A DNA stretch of 64,000 bases, taken from Bradyrhizobium sp. CB82 (lineage in GTDB: Bacteria > Pseudomonadota > Alphaproteobacteria > Rhizobiales > Xanthobacteraceae). The DNA lies in NCBI RefSeq assembly GCF_029714405.1, contig NZ_CP121650.1, positions 7,445,001 through 7,509,000 on the forward strand. Direction: 5' to 3'. The notes below the pieces were generated by a model. The model had not been told where the DNA came from, made no database searches, and saw only the letters and a list, made by a program, of their open reading frames with translations. Numbering within the stretch: the first letter of the stretch is position 1; the number at the start of each line of letters is the position of its first letter. This document shows positions 1-9,216 of this stretch, in pieces. The position numbers and the translations under genes are program-made.

Positions 1-3
1 CTC

Positions 4-1185
4 GTGTGCGGACAAACCTTGATGCAGCAGGGGTGGGCCGCGCAAGTCGGGAGCCCCGTGGTCGCCGGCTATCTGGCCCCTTGGAAGGCCCGGCCAGGCG
101 GTCCGAGCATCAGGACGATCCCAGCTCGCGAGCTGACCCACTTGATGTACGCATTCGGTACCGTCTCGGCAGAAGGACTAGCTGAACTTACGGACCGTTG
201 CCTCGACGCCGGGGCCTGCGACGGGACGGCGCCCCCCGGTCCGTTCGGCGGCAACTTCGCCCAACTCGCCGAATTGAAGCGGAACAATCCGCAGCTTCGG
301 ATCCTGATTTCGTTAGGCGGTTGGAGCGGATCGAAATATTTCTCGGTCGCAGCTGCCACGCCGCTCTCGCGCGCGCGATTTGCACAATCCGTCATCGAGG
401 TGTTCTTTCGGCCGTATCCAGGTCTGTTCGATGGCGTCGATGCCGATTGGGAATTTCCCGTCTCAGGAGGACGTCCAGGAAATCTCGCGCACCTTAACGA
501 CCGTGGCAATTTCACGCTCCTGATTGCAGAGCTCCGCCGAAAGCTCGCGGACTTTTCCGCGTTGGAGCGCCGGAACCTGGAGCTCACCATCGCGGTGTCG
601 TCCACGCCTGACAAAATTATCAATCTAGAGGCGGCCGCTCTCGCCCGCCTGGTCGACCGAATTAATGTGATGGCCTACGACTATCATGCGGGCTCGGCCT
701 TTGCCGGCTTCAATGCCCCACTGTTCGCCGGTGCCGGAGATCCAAATCCCGACCTCAATGTCGATGCGAGCGTGAACGCCTTGATCCGAGCCGGCGTGCC
801 GCCCGCCAAGGTGACGCTCGGGATGGCCTTCTATGGCCGAGCCGTTGCGGGCGTGACGCAAGAAAAGGGCGGGCTTTTCCAACAGGGGGCTACAGCGAGC
901 GAGGAGTGGGGAGGAAGCGACGGCATCGATTATCGGGATCTCGTTGCCCGGCGACCGGAGGAGCAGGGCTTTCGCCGATATTGGAGCGACGAGGCCCAGG
1001 TGCCGTGGCTCTATAACGCCGAACGGCGCTTGTGGATCAGCTACGACGATCCACTCTCCATCGCATGCAAGGCGACGTACGCTCGCGCCCATGCGCTCGC
1101 CGGAATCATGGTCTGGGACTTATTCGCCGACGACGGTTCGCTGCTCGCAGCACTCCGCACTCCGCTTGTGCGAAGGTCCGAATAG
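4..1185 (+). CDS. GH18 family chitinase-like glycosyl hydrolase (start possibly upstream of window)
   Basis: Glycosyl hydrolase family 18 enzyme, expected to cleave beta-1,4-GlcNAc polymers such as chitin. The family signature DxxDxDxE is present as DGVDADWE near residue 143-150, with the last Glu as the expected catalytic acid. The SxGG strand motif (SLGGWSG, about residue 103), MAYDYH (about 223) and MAFYGR (about 275) also fit the GH18 barrel. The C-terminal VWDLFADD matches the last barrel Trp strand. The reading frame opens with a GTG only three bases inside the window and no signal peptide is visible, so the true N-terminus may lie upstream. It is followed by a cytochrome c peroxidase fragment, so it stands alone. 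Chitin or a lipochitooligosaccharide as substrate is an inference. Confidence 0.88.
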   Translation: MCGQTLMQQGWAAQVGSPVVAGYLAPWKARPGGPSIRTIPARELTHLMYAFGTVSAEGLAELTDRCLDAGACDGTAPPGPFGGNFAQLAELKRNNPQLRILISLGGWSGSKYFSVAAATPLSRARFAQSVIEVFFRPYPGLFDGVDADWEFPVSGGRPGNLAHLNDRGNFTLLIAELRRKLADFSALERRNLELTIAVSSTPDKIINLEAAALARLVDRINVMAYDYHAGSAFAGFNAPLFAGAGDPNPDLNVDASVNALIRAGVPPAKVTLGMAFYGRAVAGVTQEKGGLFQQGATASEEWGGSDGIDYRDLVARRPEEQGFRRYWSDEAQVPWLYNAERRLWISYDDPLSIACKATYARAHALAGIMVWDLFADDGSLLAALRTPLVRRSE

Positions 1186-1240
1186 GAGCGTAGTTACTTT
1201 CCTGCTCGGCGTGATCGAGAAGTCGGGCACCGTTGTTTGA

Positions 1241-1477
1241 CAAGCCGCCGACAAGGGCCGCTTTGCGGTTACCAAGATCGCAAGCGATGAATATTTATCC
1301 GCGCCGCTGCGCAACGTCGCCTTACGGGCATCGTACTTCCATTCGGGGCAGGTCTTGAGTCTCAAGCAGGCGGTGGGCGTGATGAGCGAAGCGCAGCTCG
1401 GCGCCAAGCCAGGCAAAAAGGAGGTGGATGATATCGTCGCATTCCTTCGCCAACCGGGCAGCTACCAAAGATCAAAT
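1241..1477 (+). pseudogene. C-terminal remnant of a di-haem cytochrome c peroxidase (MauG/CcpA type)
   Basis: The frame starting right after the TGA at 1238-1240 reads ADKGRFAVTK...LRNVALRASYFHSGQ...LKQAVGVM...EVDDIVAFLRQPGS. This is the typical end of bacterial di-haem cytochrome c peroxidases: the LRNVALxxxYFHSG segment followed by the last helix before the C-terminus. Neither CXXCH haem motif is present, there is no start codon upstream in frame, and the preceding 55 bases after the chitinase do not supply the missing domains. It is therefore a truncated relic of a gene otherwise lost. Confidence 0.75.
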
Positions 1478-1601
1478 ACCCGATCTTGTCGGTGCGGACC
1501 GACCCAACGCCGCCTCTTTCGGCCAGCAATAGACGGGCATTTGCTCTCATCACTGGACTGTCGTCAGCAATTTAAGGCACTCTCAGTCGTAAAGCGCATG
1601 C

Positions 1602-1841
1602 TCACTCTAAAAGCATGGTCAGTTTGACGACACCGTCTTCCAACTCGCCACGCGCGAATCTTTCGCGGGCCGCACGCTCCAACTCTTTCCGGTGCTTGTG
1701 AAGATAGCTGGAAGCCTGGTCGGGAGTCCGGAATGTCGTCTGAAGTTGGCACAGTTGCCGCTCAGCGCCGATTGCCAGTAGGGAAGTGATTAATTGGCCG
1801 TCTTGCGAATTATCTTCAGGCGTGATCCGCACGGACTTCAT
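1602..1841 (-). CDS. Small conserved-looking hypothetical protein (79 aa)
   Basis: A compact 79-residue protein beginning MKSVRITPEDNS and ending KLTMLLE. An AGGAG Shine-Dalgarno sequence lies about 8 bases before the ATG at 1841, which supports the start. The sequence is soluble and helix-rich, with a charged segment (HKHRKELERAARERF) in the second half. I do not recognise a domain. The composition and good ribosome site argue for a real gene of the small-protein kind common in Bradyrhizobium. It is isolated, with no operon partner. Confidence 0.55.
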   Translation of the reverse strand: MKSVRITPEDNSQDGQLITSLLAIGAERQLCQLQTTFRTPDQASSYLHKHRKELERAARERFARGELEDGVVKLTMLLE

Positions 1842-2264
1842 GTAGCCGTCTCCTAAGACTCGGAAGATCCCAGTTCTTTGGAAAAGCGCCCGCAGACGCG
1901 TTCAAAAAAGCAAACGGCTACTGAATAGAGGCAACGTGAGCCTATTAGCACAAGGGCGCCCCTACGCAAATGTTGCCATTCAATCAATGATACAGACGTC
2001 GCCAAGGCCTTCCGCGAGGCATGGAACCAAAGTGAGTTGTCTCGCAATTCACTCGCCGCCGCCTTCGGCCTATAGGCGCGAAAGGCAGCGCTTAGCGACA
2101 ACGCAACATACAGCCGTGCAAAACAAAGTGTTCTGACACCTTGAAGGCGGATTTGTCTGCCTCACCTTGACACCGCCACGGCGATTGAGCCCGTCAATGA
2201 AACTGTATTGGTGCTCGTCAGATCGCAACAAACGCACGACACCGATGATTTTATCGTGAGACCA
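1842..2264. other. Intergenic stretch without a supported gene
   Basis: Only short overlapping open frames on both strands, none with a recognisable domain or a convincing ribosome-binding site. No repeat or RNA structure was identified. Confidence 0.4.
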
Positions 2265-2708
2265 TCACTGGCAAGCGTTTAGCGTGGATTCTGGGAACAA
2301 TGGTGATCGACGAGAATGGCAGTCAACAGGAAGCAGGAACGTCAGCTCAATAGACTGCGCTCTTGATTGATCGCTGAGAAAATCTGCCAGAGCCCTCCTG
2401 GCGGGATCGGGAGCGTTTCGATGACCAGGATAGAGGTCTCGAAGAAGGACCTCGAACGTATCGCGCTTCAGGAAATCTGCAGCTTTCCGGGTACAGAACA
2501 GGTGATTTCTGTCGAAATAGAATCTGCGGCTGACCGGCCTTAAGGCATGAATTGGATCCTTCACGTCACGGCGCGGGACAAAGCGGATCTTGATCGCATC
2601 CAGTACGCTGCGAGAACGACGACTGAGCGATTGAAGCGCCGGTATAGCCTTGAGGCTAACTCTTAGCGGTGCGCTCTTGGCAGTTCTTGGCATGCGAAGA
2701 GAATTCAT
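2265..2708 (-). CDS. Hypothetical protein, uncertain (147 aa)
   Basis: Open frame of 147 residues on the minus strand that overlaps the stop of the membrane-anchored protein upstream by 4 bases (ATGA type overlap), which is the main reason to list it. The product is basic and has no recognisable domain, signal peptide or membrane segment. It could be a real second gene of a two-gene unit or a chance frame. Confidence 0.3.
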   Translation of the reverse strand: MNSLRMPRTAKSAPLRVSLKAIPALQSLSRRSRSVLDAIKIRFVPRRDVKDPIHALRPVSRRFYFDRNHLFCTRKAADFLKRDTFEVLLRDLYPGHRNAPDPARRALADFLSDQSRAQSIELTFLLPVDCHSRRSPLFPESTLNACQ

Positions 2709-3082
2709 TGATCGAAGGCAAGACGACGCTGCCCTGCGCTGGTCGCCCGATGTGAATGAACGATGCGCTGAACGACGCGCTTGTTTACCGGCGCGGTCTG
2801 GCGGGTCGCGGCAGGAGCGGATAGCGGCCCCGTTTCAGACGCTTGGCGCGGCAGGTCTTCGAATCGTTCGGCCGCCGCTGGAGCAGCAGGCTGCAGCGGA
2901 TTCGATGTGTCGAACACGATCTTTTCCGGAAGAACTCGCGCCGAGTGAATCCGAATAATCGTCCGATCGATCTCTTGGTCGTCGGCCTGAGCCACAGTCG
3001 CTGCTGGAAGGTAGCGATCGGCGATGAAGAGAAGGATTAGGAGCAAAGCGCCGGTGAACAGAAAATATCGAATGATTAGCAT
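2705..3082 (-). CDS. Small membrane-anchored hypothetical protein (125 aa)
   Basis: The frame is open from 3253, but the ATG at 3082 is the better start: it is preceded by GAGGA four bases upstream and opens directly into a hydrophobic segment (LIIRYFLFTGALLLILLFIA, residues 2-21) that should anchor the protein in the inner membrane. The rest is a periplasmic or extracytoplasmic tail rich in Ala, Pro and Arg, ending in a basic stretch. I recognise the style (single N-terminal helix, then a DRYLPA segment and low-complexity tail) from Bradyrhizobium hypothetical proteins, but not a function. Confidence 0.6.
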   Translation of the reverse strand: MLIIRYFLFTGALLLILLFIADRYLPAATVAQADDQEIDRTIIRIHSARVLPEKIVFDTSNPLQPAAPAAAERFEDLPRQASETGPLSAPAATRQTAPVNKRVVQRIVHSHRATSAGQRRLAFDQ

Positions 3083-3650
3083 AGGTCCTCGCTGACAACT
3101 CGCGTCAACGGGAAAATCCGGCAATGGTTCCGGCGCTCTACTATAAGTCTTTCGGGCGCAGTACTGCTCGTGGGTGCCCGTGGCTGGGAGACCGATTGCG
3201 CGCCCCGCCTGTCCACGTTGTCGGCTATCGGCCGAGCGTGACCGTTTGGGCACGCCGCAGAAATACGCCAGTTACCGCTGAGTTACTGCCCGATCCCAGC
3301 AAACCAAGACTGACGGCCCCGCCGGCTTGAACCGGCATCGTAGCGACTTACCAAATCATGGCTGTAATCGCGAGCGGGCCTGCAGCCGCCACTAACGAAA
3401 CGAGCCAATGCCCCGCGAGATCAGAATGTACGCTGCGTACAGATCTGGTTTGCGGGTACCGGCATCGCCGTTGCGCTTCGCAGTGAGCTCCAAAGCCCGA
3501 CATTCCGACACGACTCTCATCGTCAGCCCGCCAGCAATACACTGCGAATCTCATGCAAAACGAACGTGGGGGTGCCGCCTCGCCGGCGTCGCATCGACTC
3601 GCGGGCCGGAGTGTTTGACCAAAGCGAGGTCGCCGTTGCCGCATGCATGA
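3083..3650. other. Intergenic stretch without a supported gene
   Basis: About 570 bases between the membrane-anchored protein and the LuxR-type gene. Frames present on both strands lack domains and plausible starts. Nothing else was identified. Confidence 0.4.
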
Positions 3651-3857
3651 CTAAGGCGCCTGGAGCGCGTAGATGACTGCAATCTGGGTACGGTTCTGCA
3701 GATTGTATTTGCGTATGATATTGCTGACATGCGCACGCACGGTGTTTTCCGAAATCTGGAGTTCACAGGCGATGTTCTTGTTCTGCATGCCGCGGGCAAT
3801 CAGCATCATGAGTTCGCGCTCACGCGGCGTGGGTGTGACGGTTACCTTTGTGTTCAT
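3651..3857 (-). CDS. Stand-alone LuxR/GerE-type helix-turn-helix protein (68 aa)
   Basis: The whole protein is a LuxR C-terminal DNA-binding domain: the family motif TPRERELMMLIARG, then NKNIACELQISENTVRAHVSNI (the recognition helix region with TVRAHVSNI) and KYNLQNRTQIAV. It has no receiver, PAS or autoinducer domain, so it resembles a truncated NarL/FixJ output domain or a small GerE-like regulator. The start at 3857 (MNTKVTV) avoids a non-homologous 15-residue extension. It lies 51 bases downstream of the exporter operon on the same strand and may be co-transcribed with it and control it, or be a fragment of a lost response regulator. Confidence 0.75.
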   Translation of the reverse strand: MNTKVTVTPTPRERELMMLIARGMQNKNIACELQISENTVRAHVSNIIRKYNLQNRTQIAVIYALQAP

Positions 3858-3908
3858 GATCAATTTTCCCGTGGCATGAGGTTGATGTGACCATCTCGGC
3901 ATTATTTC

Positions 3909-5132
3909 TCACTCCACCTTGAGCGCTTCGATCGGACTGAGCTTGGAAGCCATGTGGGCGGGATAGAACCCGAAGATCACACCGGTCATGGCTGAAAATC
4001 CGACGGCAAGGCCAATCGACCGCACGTCGATCGCAGTGATCCAGCCGGCCAATCGCGCCACCGTCATCGACAGCGTGATGCCGCCGACGACGCCGATGGC
4101 GCCACCAAGAAGACAAAGGACGAGAGCTTCACAAAGAAATTGCAAACGAATATCGCGCATCCGGCCACCGAGGGCGCGGCGAATTCCGATCTCTCGGGTA
4201 CGTTCAGTGACGGAAACGATCATCACGTTCATGATGCTGATGCCGCCGACGAGGAGCGAGACCGAGGCGATCGCGAACAGCAGCAGCGCCACGGTGCGGA
4301 TGGCGCCCTGTTGCGCCTCCATGGCGGCCGCGGGATCCTGCACCTTGAAATCGTCGGCCTGGCCGGCGGGAATCCTGTGTCGTTGCCGCAGCAGGCCTTC
4401 GATCTCGCTGATCGCGCCCGCCATCTGGGTATCGGAGGCGACCTTGACGAGGATATAGGCGATGGCGTCCCGGTTGATACCGCTTGCGCTGCCGAGAAAG
4501 CGCAGCTTGGCCGTGGTCAGTGGAACGAAGGCGACATCGTCCTGCGAGGGTCCCTTGCGATCGAGCACGCCGATGACTTCGAGCGGGACCTGCATGATCC
4601 GGACTTGCGCGCCGATCGGATCGTCGCCCGGCGCGAACAACTCTTTGGCGGCGGCACTGCCGAGAATGACGATCTTCGCGGCGCTCGCTTCCTCGGCCGC
4701 GGAGAAGTATCGACCGGATGACAATTGCCAGTCGCGCACCATGAAGTGCGAGGTGGTCGTGCCGTTGATCGTGGTGTTCCAGTTCTTGCTTTCCCGGATG
4801 ACTTGCGCTGTGCCAGAGACCGAACCCGCCGCGGTCTGGATCTCCGGAATCTGATCGAGGATCGCCCGCACGTCGCCCTCGGTCATCGTCAGCTTGGTGC
4901 CGGCCTTCATGCGAACGGCACCCTGCTGGACCGCGCCCGGCATGATCATCAGCACGTTGGAGCCGATCGAACGGATCTGCTCCTCGACGCGAAGTTGCGC
5001 GCCCTTGCCGATGGCGAAGACGGTGACGATCGAGGCCACGCCGATCACGATGCCCAGGATGGTCAGGATGCTGCGCAACGGGTTCAGGCGCAGCGCATGA
5101 AGGGCGGTCTGAAGGGCCTGATATGCCGTCAT
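3909..5132 (-). CDS. MacB/FtsX-type ABC transporter permease
   Basis: Membrane subunit of a MacB-family tripartite exporter, 407 residues without a fused ATPase domain. It has the N-terminal transmembrane helix (RSILTILGIVIGVASIVTVFAIGKGA, about residues 19-44), a large periplasmic MacB_PCD domain, and three C-terminal FtsX helices (LLLFAIASVSLLVGGISIMNVMIVSVTERTREIGIRRALGGR and the following segments). The TERTREIGIRRALG signature is classic for the family. The start overlaps the ATPase stop by 4 bases, so it is translationally coupled. Family members export peptides, siderophores or macrolides; this substrate is unknown. Confidence 0.92.
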   Translation of the reverse strand: MTAYQALQTALHALRLNPLRSILTILGIVIGVASIVTVFAIGKGAQLRVEEQIRSIGSNVLMIMPGAVQQGAVRMKAGTKLTMTEGDVRAILDQIPEIQTAAGSVSGTAQVIRESKNWNTTINGTTTSHFMVRDWQLSSGRYFSAAEEASAAKIVILGSAAAKELFAPGDDPIGAQVRIMQVPLEVIGVLDRKGPSQDDVAFVPLTTAKLRFLGSASGINRDAIAYILVKVASDTQMAGAISEIEGLLRQRHRIPAGQADDFKVQDPAAAMEAQQGAIRTVALLLFAIASVSLLVGGISIMNVMIVSVTERTREIGIRRALGGRMRDIRLQFLCEALVLCLLGGAIGVVGGITLSMTVARLAGWITAIDVRSIGLAVGFSAMTGVIFGFYPAHMASKLSPIEALKVE

Positions 5133-5851
5133 GATGCCCAGACCTTTTTCGGCATTGGATCACGTATCTCATCGGCGACGACCTCGCCGTCATGCAGGCG
5201 GATGGTTCGTTCGCAGCGCGCGGCCACGCTGGAATCGTGCGTGATCATCACGATGGTCTGGCCGCCGTCGTGGAGAGCGTCGAACAGGGCCAGAATCTCG
5301 GCGCCGGTCCGGCTGTCCAGCGCGCCGGTCGGCTCGTCCGCGAGCAAGATCGCAGGCGATGCGACGAGGGCCCGCGCGATCGCGATACGCTGCTGCTCGC
5401 CGCCGGAGAGCTGTCGCGGAAAATGCCGCGCCCGGTGCAGCATGCCGACCGCCTCAAGGCACTGTTCGGCACGCAACATCCGCTGCTTGTGGCGGATGCC
5501 GCCATAAACGAGCGGCAGCGCCACGTTCTCGAGCGCATTGTGGCGCGCGAGCAGATTGTAGGATTGGAACACGAAGCCGATGCTGTGCGCGCGCAATTCG
5601 GACCTGCGGTCATCAGGCAGGTCGGCGACGTCGCCGCCTTCCAGGAGGATCTCGCCCTCGCTCGGACGATCGAGTAGTCCGATCATGTTCATCAGGGTCG
5701 ATTTCCCTGACCCCGAAGGGCCCATGATGGCAAGGCTTTCGCCGCGCCGGATGTCGAAGCTGACGGCGCGCACCGCGGTCACCGCGACACCGTCGGTCCG
5801 GAAGGTGCGACAGACCGATCTGAGGCTGACGAGTGCGGGGAGGGCTGTCAT
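5129..5851 (-). CDS. MacB/LolD-type ABC transporter ATPase
   Basis: ATPase of 240 residues with Walker A GPSGSGKST, Q-loop FQSYNLL, signature LSGGEQQR, Walker B ILLADEPTGALD and H-loop MITHD. These are the hallmarks of the MacB/LolD/YknY branch that energises mechanotransmission permeases. The frame is open further upstream, but the ATG at 5851 overlaps the adaptor gene's stop by 4 bases and starts directly into the domain (MTALPALVSL), so it is chosen. It powers the permease encoded next on the same transcript. Confidence 0.93.
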   Translation of the reverse strand: MTALPALVSLRSVCRTFRTDGVAVTAVRAVSFDIRRGESLAIMGPSGSGKSTLMNMIGLLDRPSEGEILLEGGDVADLPDDRRSELRAHSIGFVFQSYNLLARHNALENVALPLVYGGIRHKQRMLRAEQCLEAVGMLHRARHFPRQLSGGEQQRIAIARALVASPAILLADEPTGALDSRTGAEILALFDALHDGGQTIVMITHDSSVAARCERTIRLHDGEVVADEIRDPMPKKVWAS

Positions 5852-7251
5852 GACCCGAACCTTATTCCAAGCAGTTCCATGCCCGCGGGCCGGATCGCCT
5901 GACCGACCGCCACCTGGCTGCCTTCGGTCAGGTCGCCGCTTTTGAGCGCGACCTGTTCGGCGCCGTCGGTGCCGACCGTGACAGCGATGCGCTTGAGCGA
6001 GCCCGTAGACGTGCGCAGCCATACGCCGTCCCGGCTTTGGGTCGTGGACGGCTGCGTGCCGCTCGGCTGGAAGCGGAGCGCCGCGACCGGCACCTTCAGA
6101 ACGTCGTCCTGGCGGTCGATCACGATCTTGACGAGCGCGGTCATGCCGGGGAGCAGCGCGCCGTCGAGATTGGAGGTCGACAGCACGACGGTATAGGTGA
6201 CCACATTTTGCTGCGTCTTGGGCGCCTTGCGGACCTGCCGCACGACTGCCTCGAAGCGGCGGTCCGGATAGGAATCGACCGTGAAGTGCGCGCGCTGGCC
6301 GGCGGCGATGCGTCCGATATCTGCCTCGTCGACCTGGGCGTGGATCTCCATGTCCTCGAGCCGGTGCGCCACCAGGAAGGCAGTTCGCGCCTCAAGACCG
6401 ACCGCGAGGGTCTGTCCCTCGTTGATGAACCGGCCGACGACCACACCGTCAATCGGAGAGCGGATGATGGTGCGGTCGAGATCGGCCTCGGCGGCGCGGA
6501 GAATGGCCTCCTTCTCCGGCACGGCTGTCCTCGCCTGCTGGAGCTCGGCCTCGATCCGGCGCAGGTCGGCGGTGGCACCTTCGACGGCGTAGGCGTTCAG
6601 GGTCACGAGGACCTCCGCCTCGCGCTCCTGTGCGAGGCGCGCGGTGAAATCGGTCTGCGCGTCCTCGACCGTCGTGGTCGCTACCACGTTCTGCGACTGT
6701 AACGCCAGTTTGCGCTGGAGCGTCCGCTGCGCCGAAGCCTTGACCGCCTGGGCGCTGTCCAGTTTGGCCGCCAGCACCGCCCTTGTGCCCTTCGCATTCT
6801 CAAGGTCGATCTTGCCGCGGTCGAGCTTGGCTTGCTCCAGCTCGACATTGGCGCGCGCCATCTCGACCGCCGCCTTGGCTTCGTCGACCTTGGCCGCAAA
6901 GCTCCGCGAGTCGATCTGTGCCAGCGGCTGGTCCTTCCGCACATTGTCGTTGAAGTCGACGTGGACCTTCGAGATCTGCCCCGACAGTTGCGATCCCACT
7001 TCGATCGTCTTCACGGGCTGAAGCGCGCCGGTGACCGTGATCGTCTGTTCGATGCTGCCGCGCTGGATCGAGGCATAGCGGAACATCGGCGGGTCGGAGC
7101 CGATGGTCGGAGCTTCCTGCACCATAGACGCGCGATCGACCCTGTTGCCGATCCAGGCAAGGGATGAGCGTGTGCCGCCGGTATCGGCGATAAACGCAAC
7201 GACGAATACGGCCACGCCGCCCAGCGCGACAATGATTGAACGAAAACGCAT
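5848..7251 (-). CDS. HlyD/MacA-type periplasmic adaptor protein
   Basis: First gene of the exporter operon, 467 residues. An N-terminal membrane helix (SIIVALGGVAVFVVAFIADTG) is followed by the lipoyl-like half motif (GALQPVKTIEVGSQLSGQI), a long helical hairpin region (about residues 115-255, rich in Ala, Glu and Lys), a second lipoyl half (DRTIIRSPIDGVVVGRFINEG) and the beta-barrel and MP domains. This order is diagnostic of MacA/HlyD adaptors that bridge the inner-membrane transporter and a TolC-like outer-membrane channel. No outer-membrane partner is encoded in the window. Order adaptor-ATPase-permease with 4-base overlaps indicates one tightly coupled operon. Confidence 0.92.
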   Translation of the reverse strand: MRFRSIIVALGGVAVFVVAFIADTGGTRSSLAWIGNRVDRASMVQEAPTIGSDPPMFRYASIQRGSIEQTITVTGALQPVKTIEVGSQLSGQISKVHVDFNDNVRKDQPLAQIDSRSFAAKVDEAKAAVEMARANVELEQAKLDRGKIDLENAKGTRAVLAAKLDSAQAVKASAQRTLQRKLALQSQNVVATTTVEDAQTDFTARLAQEREAEVLVTLNAYAVEGATADLRRIEAELQQARTAVPEKEAILRAAEADLDRTIIRSPIDGVVVGRFINEGQTLAVGLEARTAFLVAHRLEDMEIHAQVDEADIGRIAAGQRAHFTVDSYPDRRFEAVVRQVRKAPKTQQNVVTYTVVLSTSNLDGALLPGMTALVKIVIDRQDDVLKVPVAALRFQPSGTQPSTTQSRDGVWLRTSTGSLKRIAVTVGTDGAEQVALKSGDLTEGSQVAVGQAIRPAGMELLGIRFGS

Positions 7252-8449
7252 TTTGAAAATCTGACCTAAAAATGACGTGGATCATGTTGCGGACAAAGCC
7301 TGGTGTCGAGTACCGCGAGAGAAAAGCGATGAACTCACTGCTTTGAAGATTTCAACAGTCTTTCCGTTTCTTGCCCGCTCCTGTTCTTGGAATTGATCGC
7401 GCTTATCGCCGCAGTCCTTGCTCAACCATCCTGTTCTGAAACGGCCACATCGAATAGAATCTCCCGCTAGAAAAACGTTGCGGTTCCGCGAAAGAGAGCT
7501 CATTTTGCGCTCTTTCTTGGCTGCTTTTCAATATATCACTAACTCTATCGTGCATGTGTACGAACTCGCCGTGACAGATCAGTGACTTCATTCGTCGTCT
7601 AATCCGCAAGCGGCTTTAAGATCCGCACGTATGGCGCAGCTATTCTTTCACTCGACTGCCTTGACTTTTTCAGATGGCGTTTGAATTCGCATGCTCGAGA
7701 CGAATGCCGTCGCGCAAGCGAAATGCCATCGCACAAAACCAGCGCGGATTACCTCCCCCACGCCGGATGTCCGCGGAAGAATATCAGGAGGCACAATCTG
7801 CACTAGTCAGGAGCGCGCGAATCCGGCGACTGGTACCCTCGACTCGGCCGGCATGCACAGAACTGGTGTCGAGATTCTCGCAACAAATGCACACCGCCGT
7901 CGGGCGCCCTTTGAGAGCGGCATCGGGCACGCTGATCAATACCGCCCACTTCAGAGGTGAAAACATGCCGGACGGAATAAACGCCGCCCGGACCGGGCCC
8001 CACGAGCAAGATTTTCTACATCTTCCGCCAGAGCGGAGGAACCAGGAGAAGGGTGAACTCGCCCGCATCAACCTCGCGGCTGGGTGGTTGCTTGATCCAT
8101 AGCGCATTAAGTGATGTACAAATAGAAACTCGGCGCGTTGGCATCGCCCGGATCATGATAAGCTGGGCGAGATGCTCAGACTCGGTTCGCCAACGCGAAA
8201 TATCCCCTCCGCGTGGCCGATATAGTGTCGTCGGAACCGGAGCCACCCTCCCCGAGAACATGCGATCATCTATCGCGCCTGCCGGCTGCTGCCGTCGAAG
8301 GTGCCGACACGCGGATGGAAGGACGGAAGCTCTCTCATAAGACGACGCGAGAACCTTTCTCAATGACTTAGCTGCTTCGCCGCGTACATCTGGCCCGGCC
8401 ATTACTCCTCACATCGCGGTTTATTGTCGGGTGCGACGGCAAGCTTAGC
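7252..8449. other. 1.2-kb stretch without a supported gene
   Basis: Several medium open frames exist (for example plus strand 7674-8102 and minus strand 7403-7609), but they are Arg/Ser-rich, overlap each other on opposite strands and show no domain. The region probably holds the exporter promoter at its left end and decayed sequence in the rest. Confidence 0.4.
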
Positions 8450-8995
8450 TCACTTGCCCAAAACTTTGACTGCGATCGCTTGCAGACCGTCTTCGCCGAG
8501 TTCCTCGATATAGCTAACGCGCGCTCCGACAGCGATCTCCGCGCCAGCTCCCAGAATACTGATGCTGCTGAAGTAAATCTCCTGATTAGTGGCGCTCTTG
8601 AGGAAACCGAACTGGCGCCCTGGATCAATCCGCACCACGGTGCCAACCGTCTCTGCTTCCCGGGACGCTATCCGACCGCTGCCAATCAGATTCTCGTGCT
8701 CCCTCAGGTGGCTCCGTACTCGGTTGAACGCATCGTCCACGGCCGAGCTTAGATCGGTGTACTGCTCACCCCCCTCAGACCTCCATCCGATATCCACCTC
8801 GCTCCCATTGGGAAGCGCGAGCCGAATGCTTACGTGGTACTGACTATCCGGCTCGCGACGATCACCCGAGCCTCGCACGGTGATTCGTCCCACCGTCGCT
8901 CGACCGTACAGTTGTTCCAGTTCGGAAATGTGCCGTTCAATGGCGGCTTGCAATCCTGGGGGCGGTGCCAGATTCTCGAATGCGATTTGAGCCAT
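8450..8995 (-). CDS. HPF/RaiA-like ribosome-associated protein fused to a cold-shock-like domain
   Basis: 181 residues in two parts. Residues 1-105 resemble the S30AE/HPF fold: an N-terminal AFENLAPPPGLQAAIERHISELEQLYG helix and a later amphipathic helix with DLSSAVDDAFNRVRSHLREHENL. Residues 115-181 look like an OB-fold cold-shock domain (GTVVRIDPGRQFGFLKS...IYFSSISI...VGARVSYIEELGEDGLQAIAVKV), with GFLKS in the position of the GFGFI RNA-binding strand. HPF-family proteins bind the 30S decoding region and hibernate ribosomes; the second domain presumably adds RNA binding. The start at 8995 gives a clean domain boundary. It is monocistronic. Confidence 0.8.
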   Translation of the reverse strand: MAQIAFENLAPPPGLQAAIERHISELEQLYGRATVGRITVRGSGDRREPDSQYHVSIRLALPNGSEVDIGWRSEGGEQYTDLSSAVDDAFNRVRSHLREHENLIGSGRIASREAETVGTVVRIDPGRQFGFLKSATNQEIYFSSISILGAGAEIAVGARVSYIEELGEDGLQAIAVKVLGK

Positions 8996-9216
8996 GATAT
9001 AGTGTTTCCAATTCGATCCGATCAGGCTTGGCTAGCGTTCAATCCAGCCTAAATAAATCGAGCTTGGCTTGATCCCCATCGGCCTGTTCAACATGCGTTC
9101 CTGCCTCAACTGCCGAACAGATGGTTAGCGTCTACTACGACACGCCAGCTGCCGAATTGACGTCACATCTCCTCGAGCTCGCGCCAAGCTTCATGAAACT
9201 CCAGCGACCTCAGCCT

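Noticed and set aside
4204-7285. Long frames opposite to or overlapping the exporter genes
   Set aside because: Arg/Ala-rich shadow frames without domains, fully covered by the three well-supported genes.
7674-8102. 142-codon plus-strand frame
   Set aside because: No domain, Arg-rich, overlapped by equally long minus-strand frames, no clear ribosome site.
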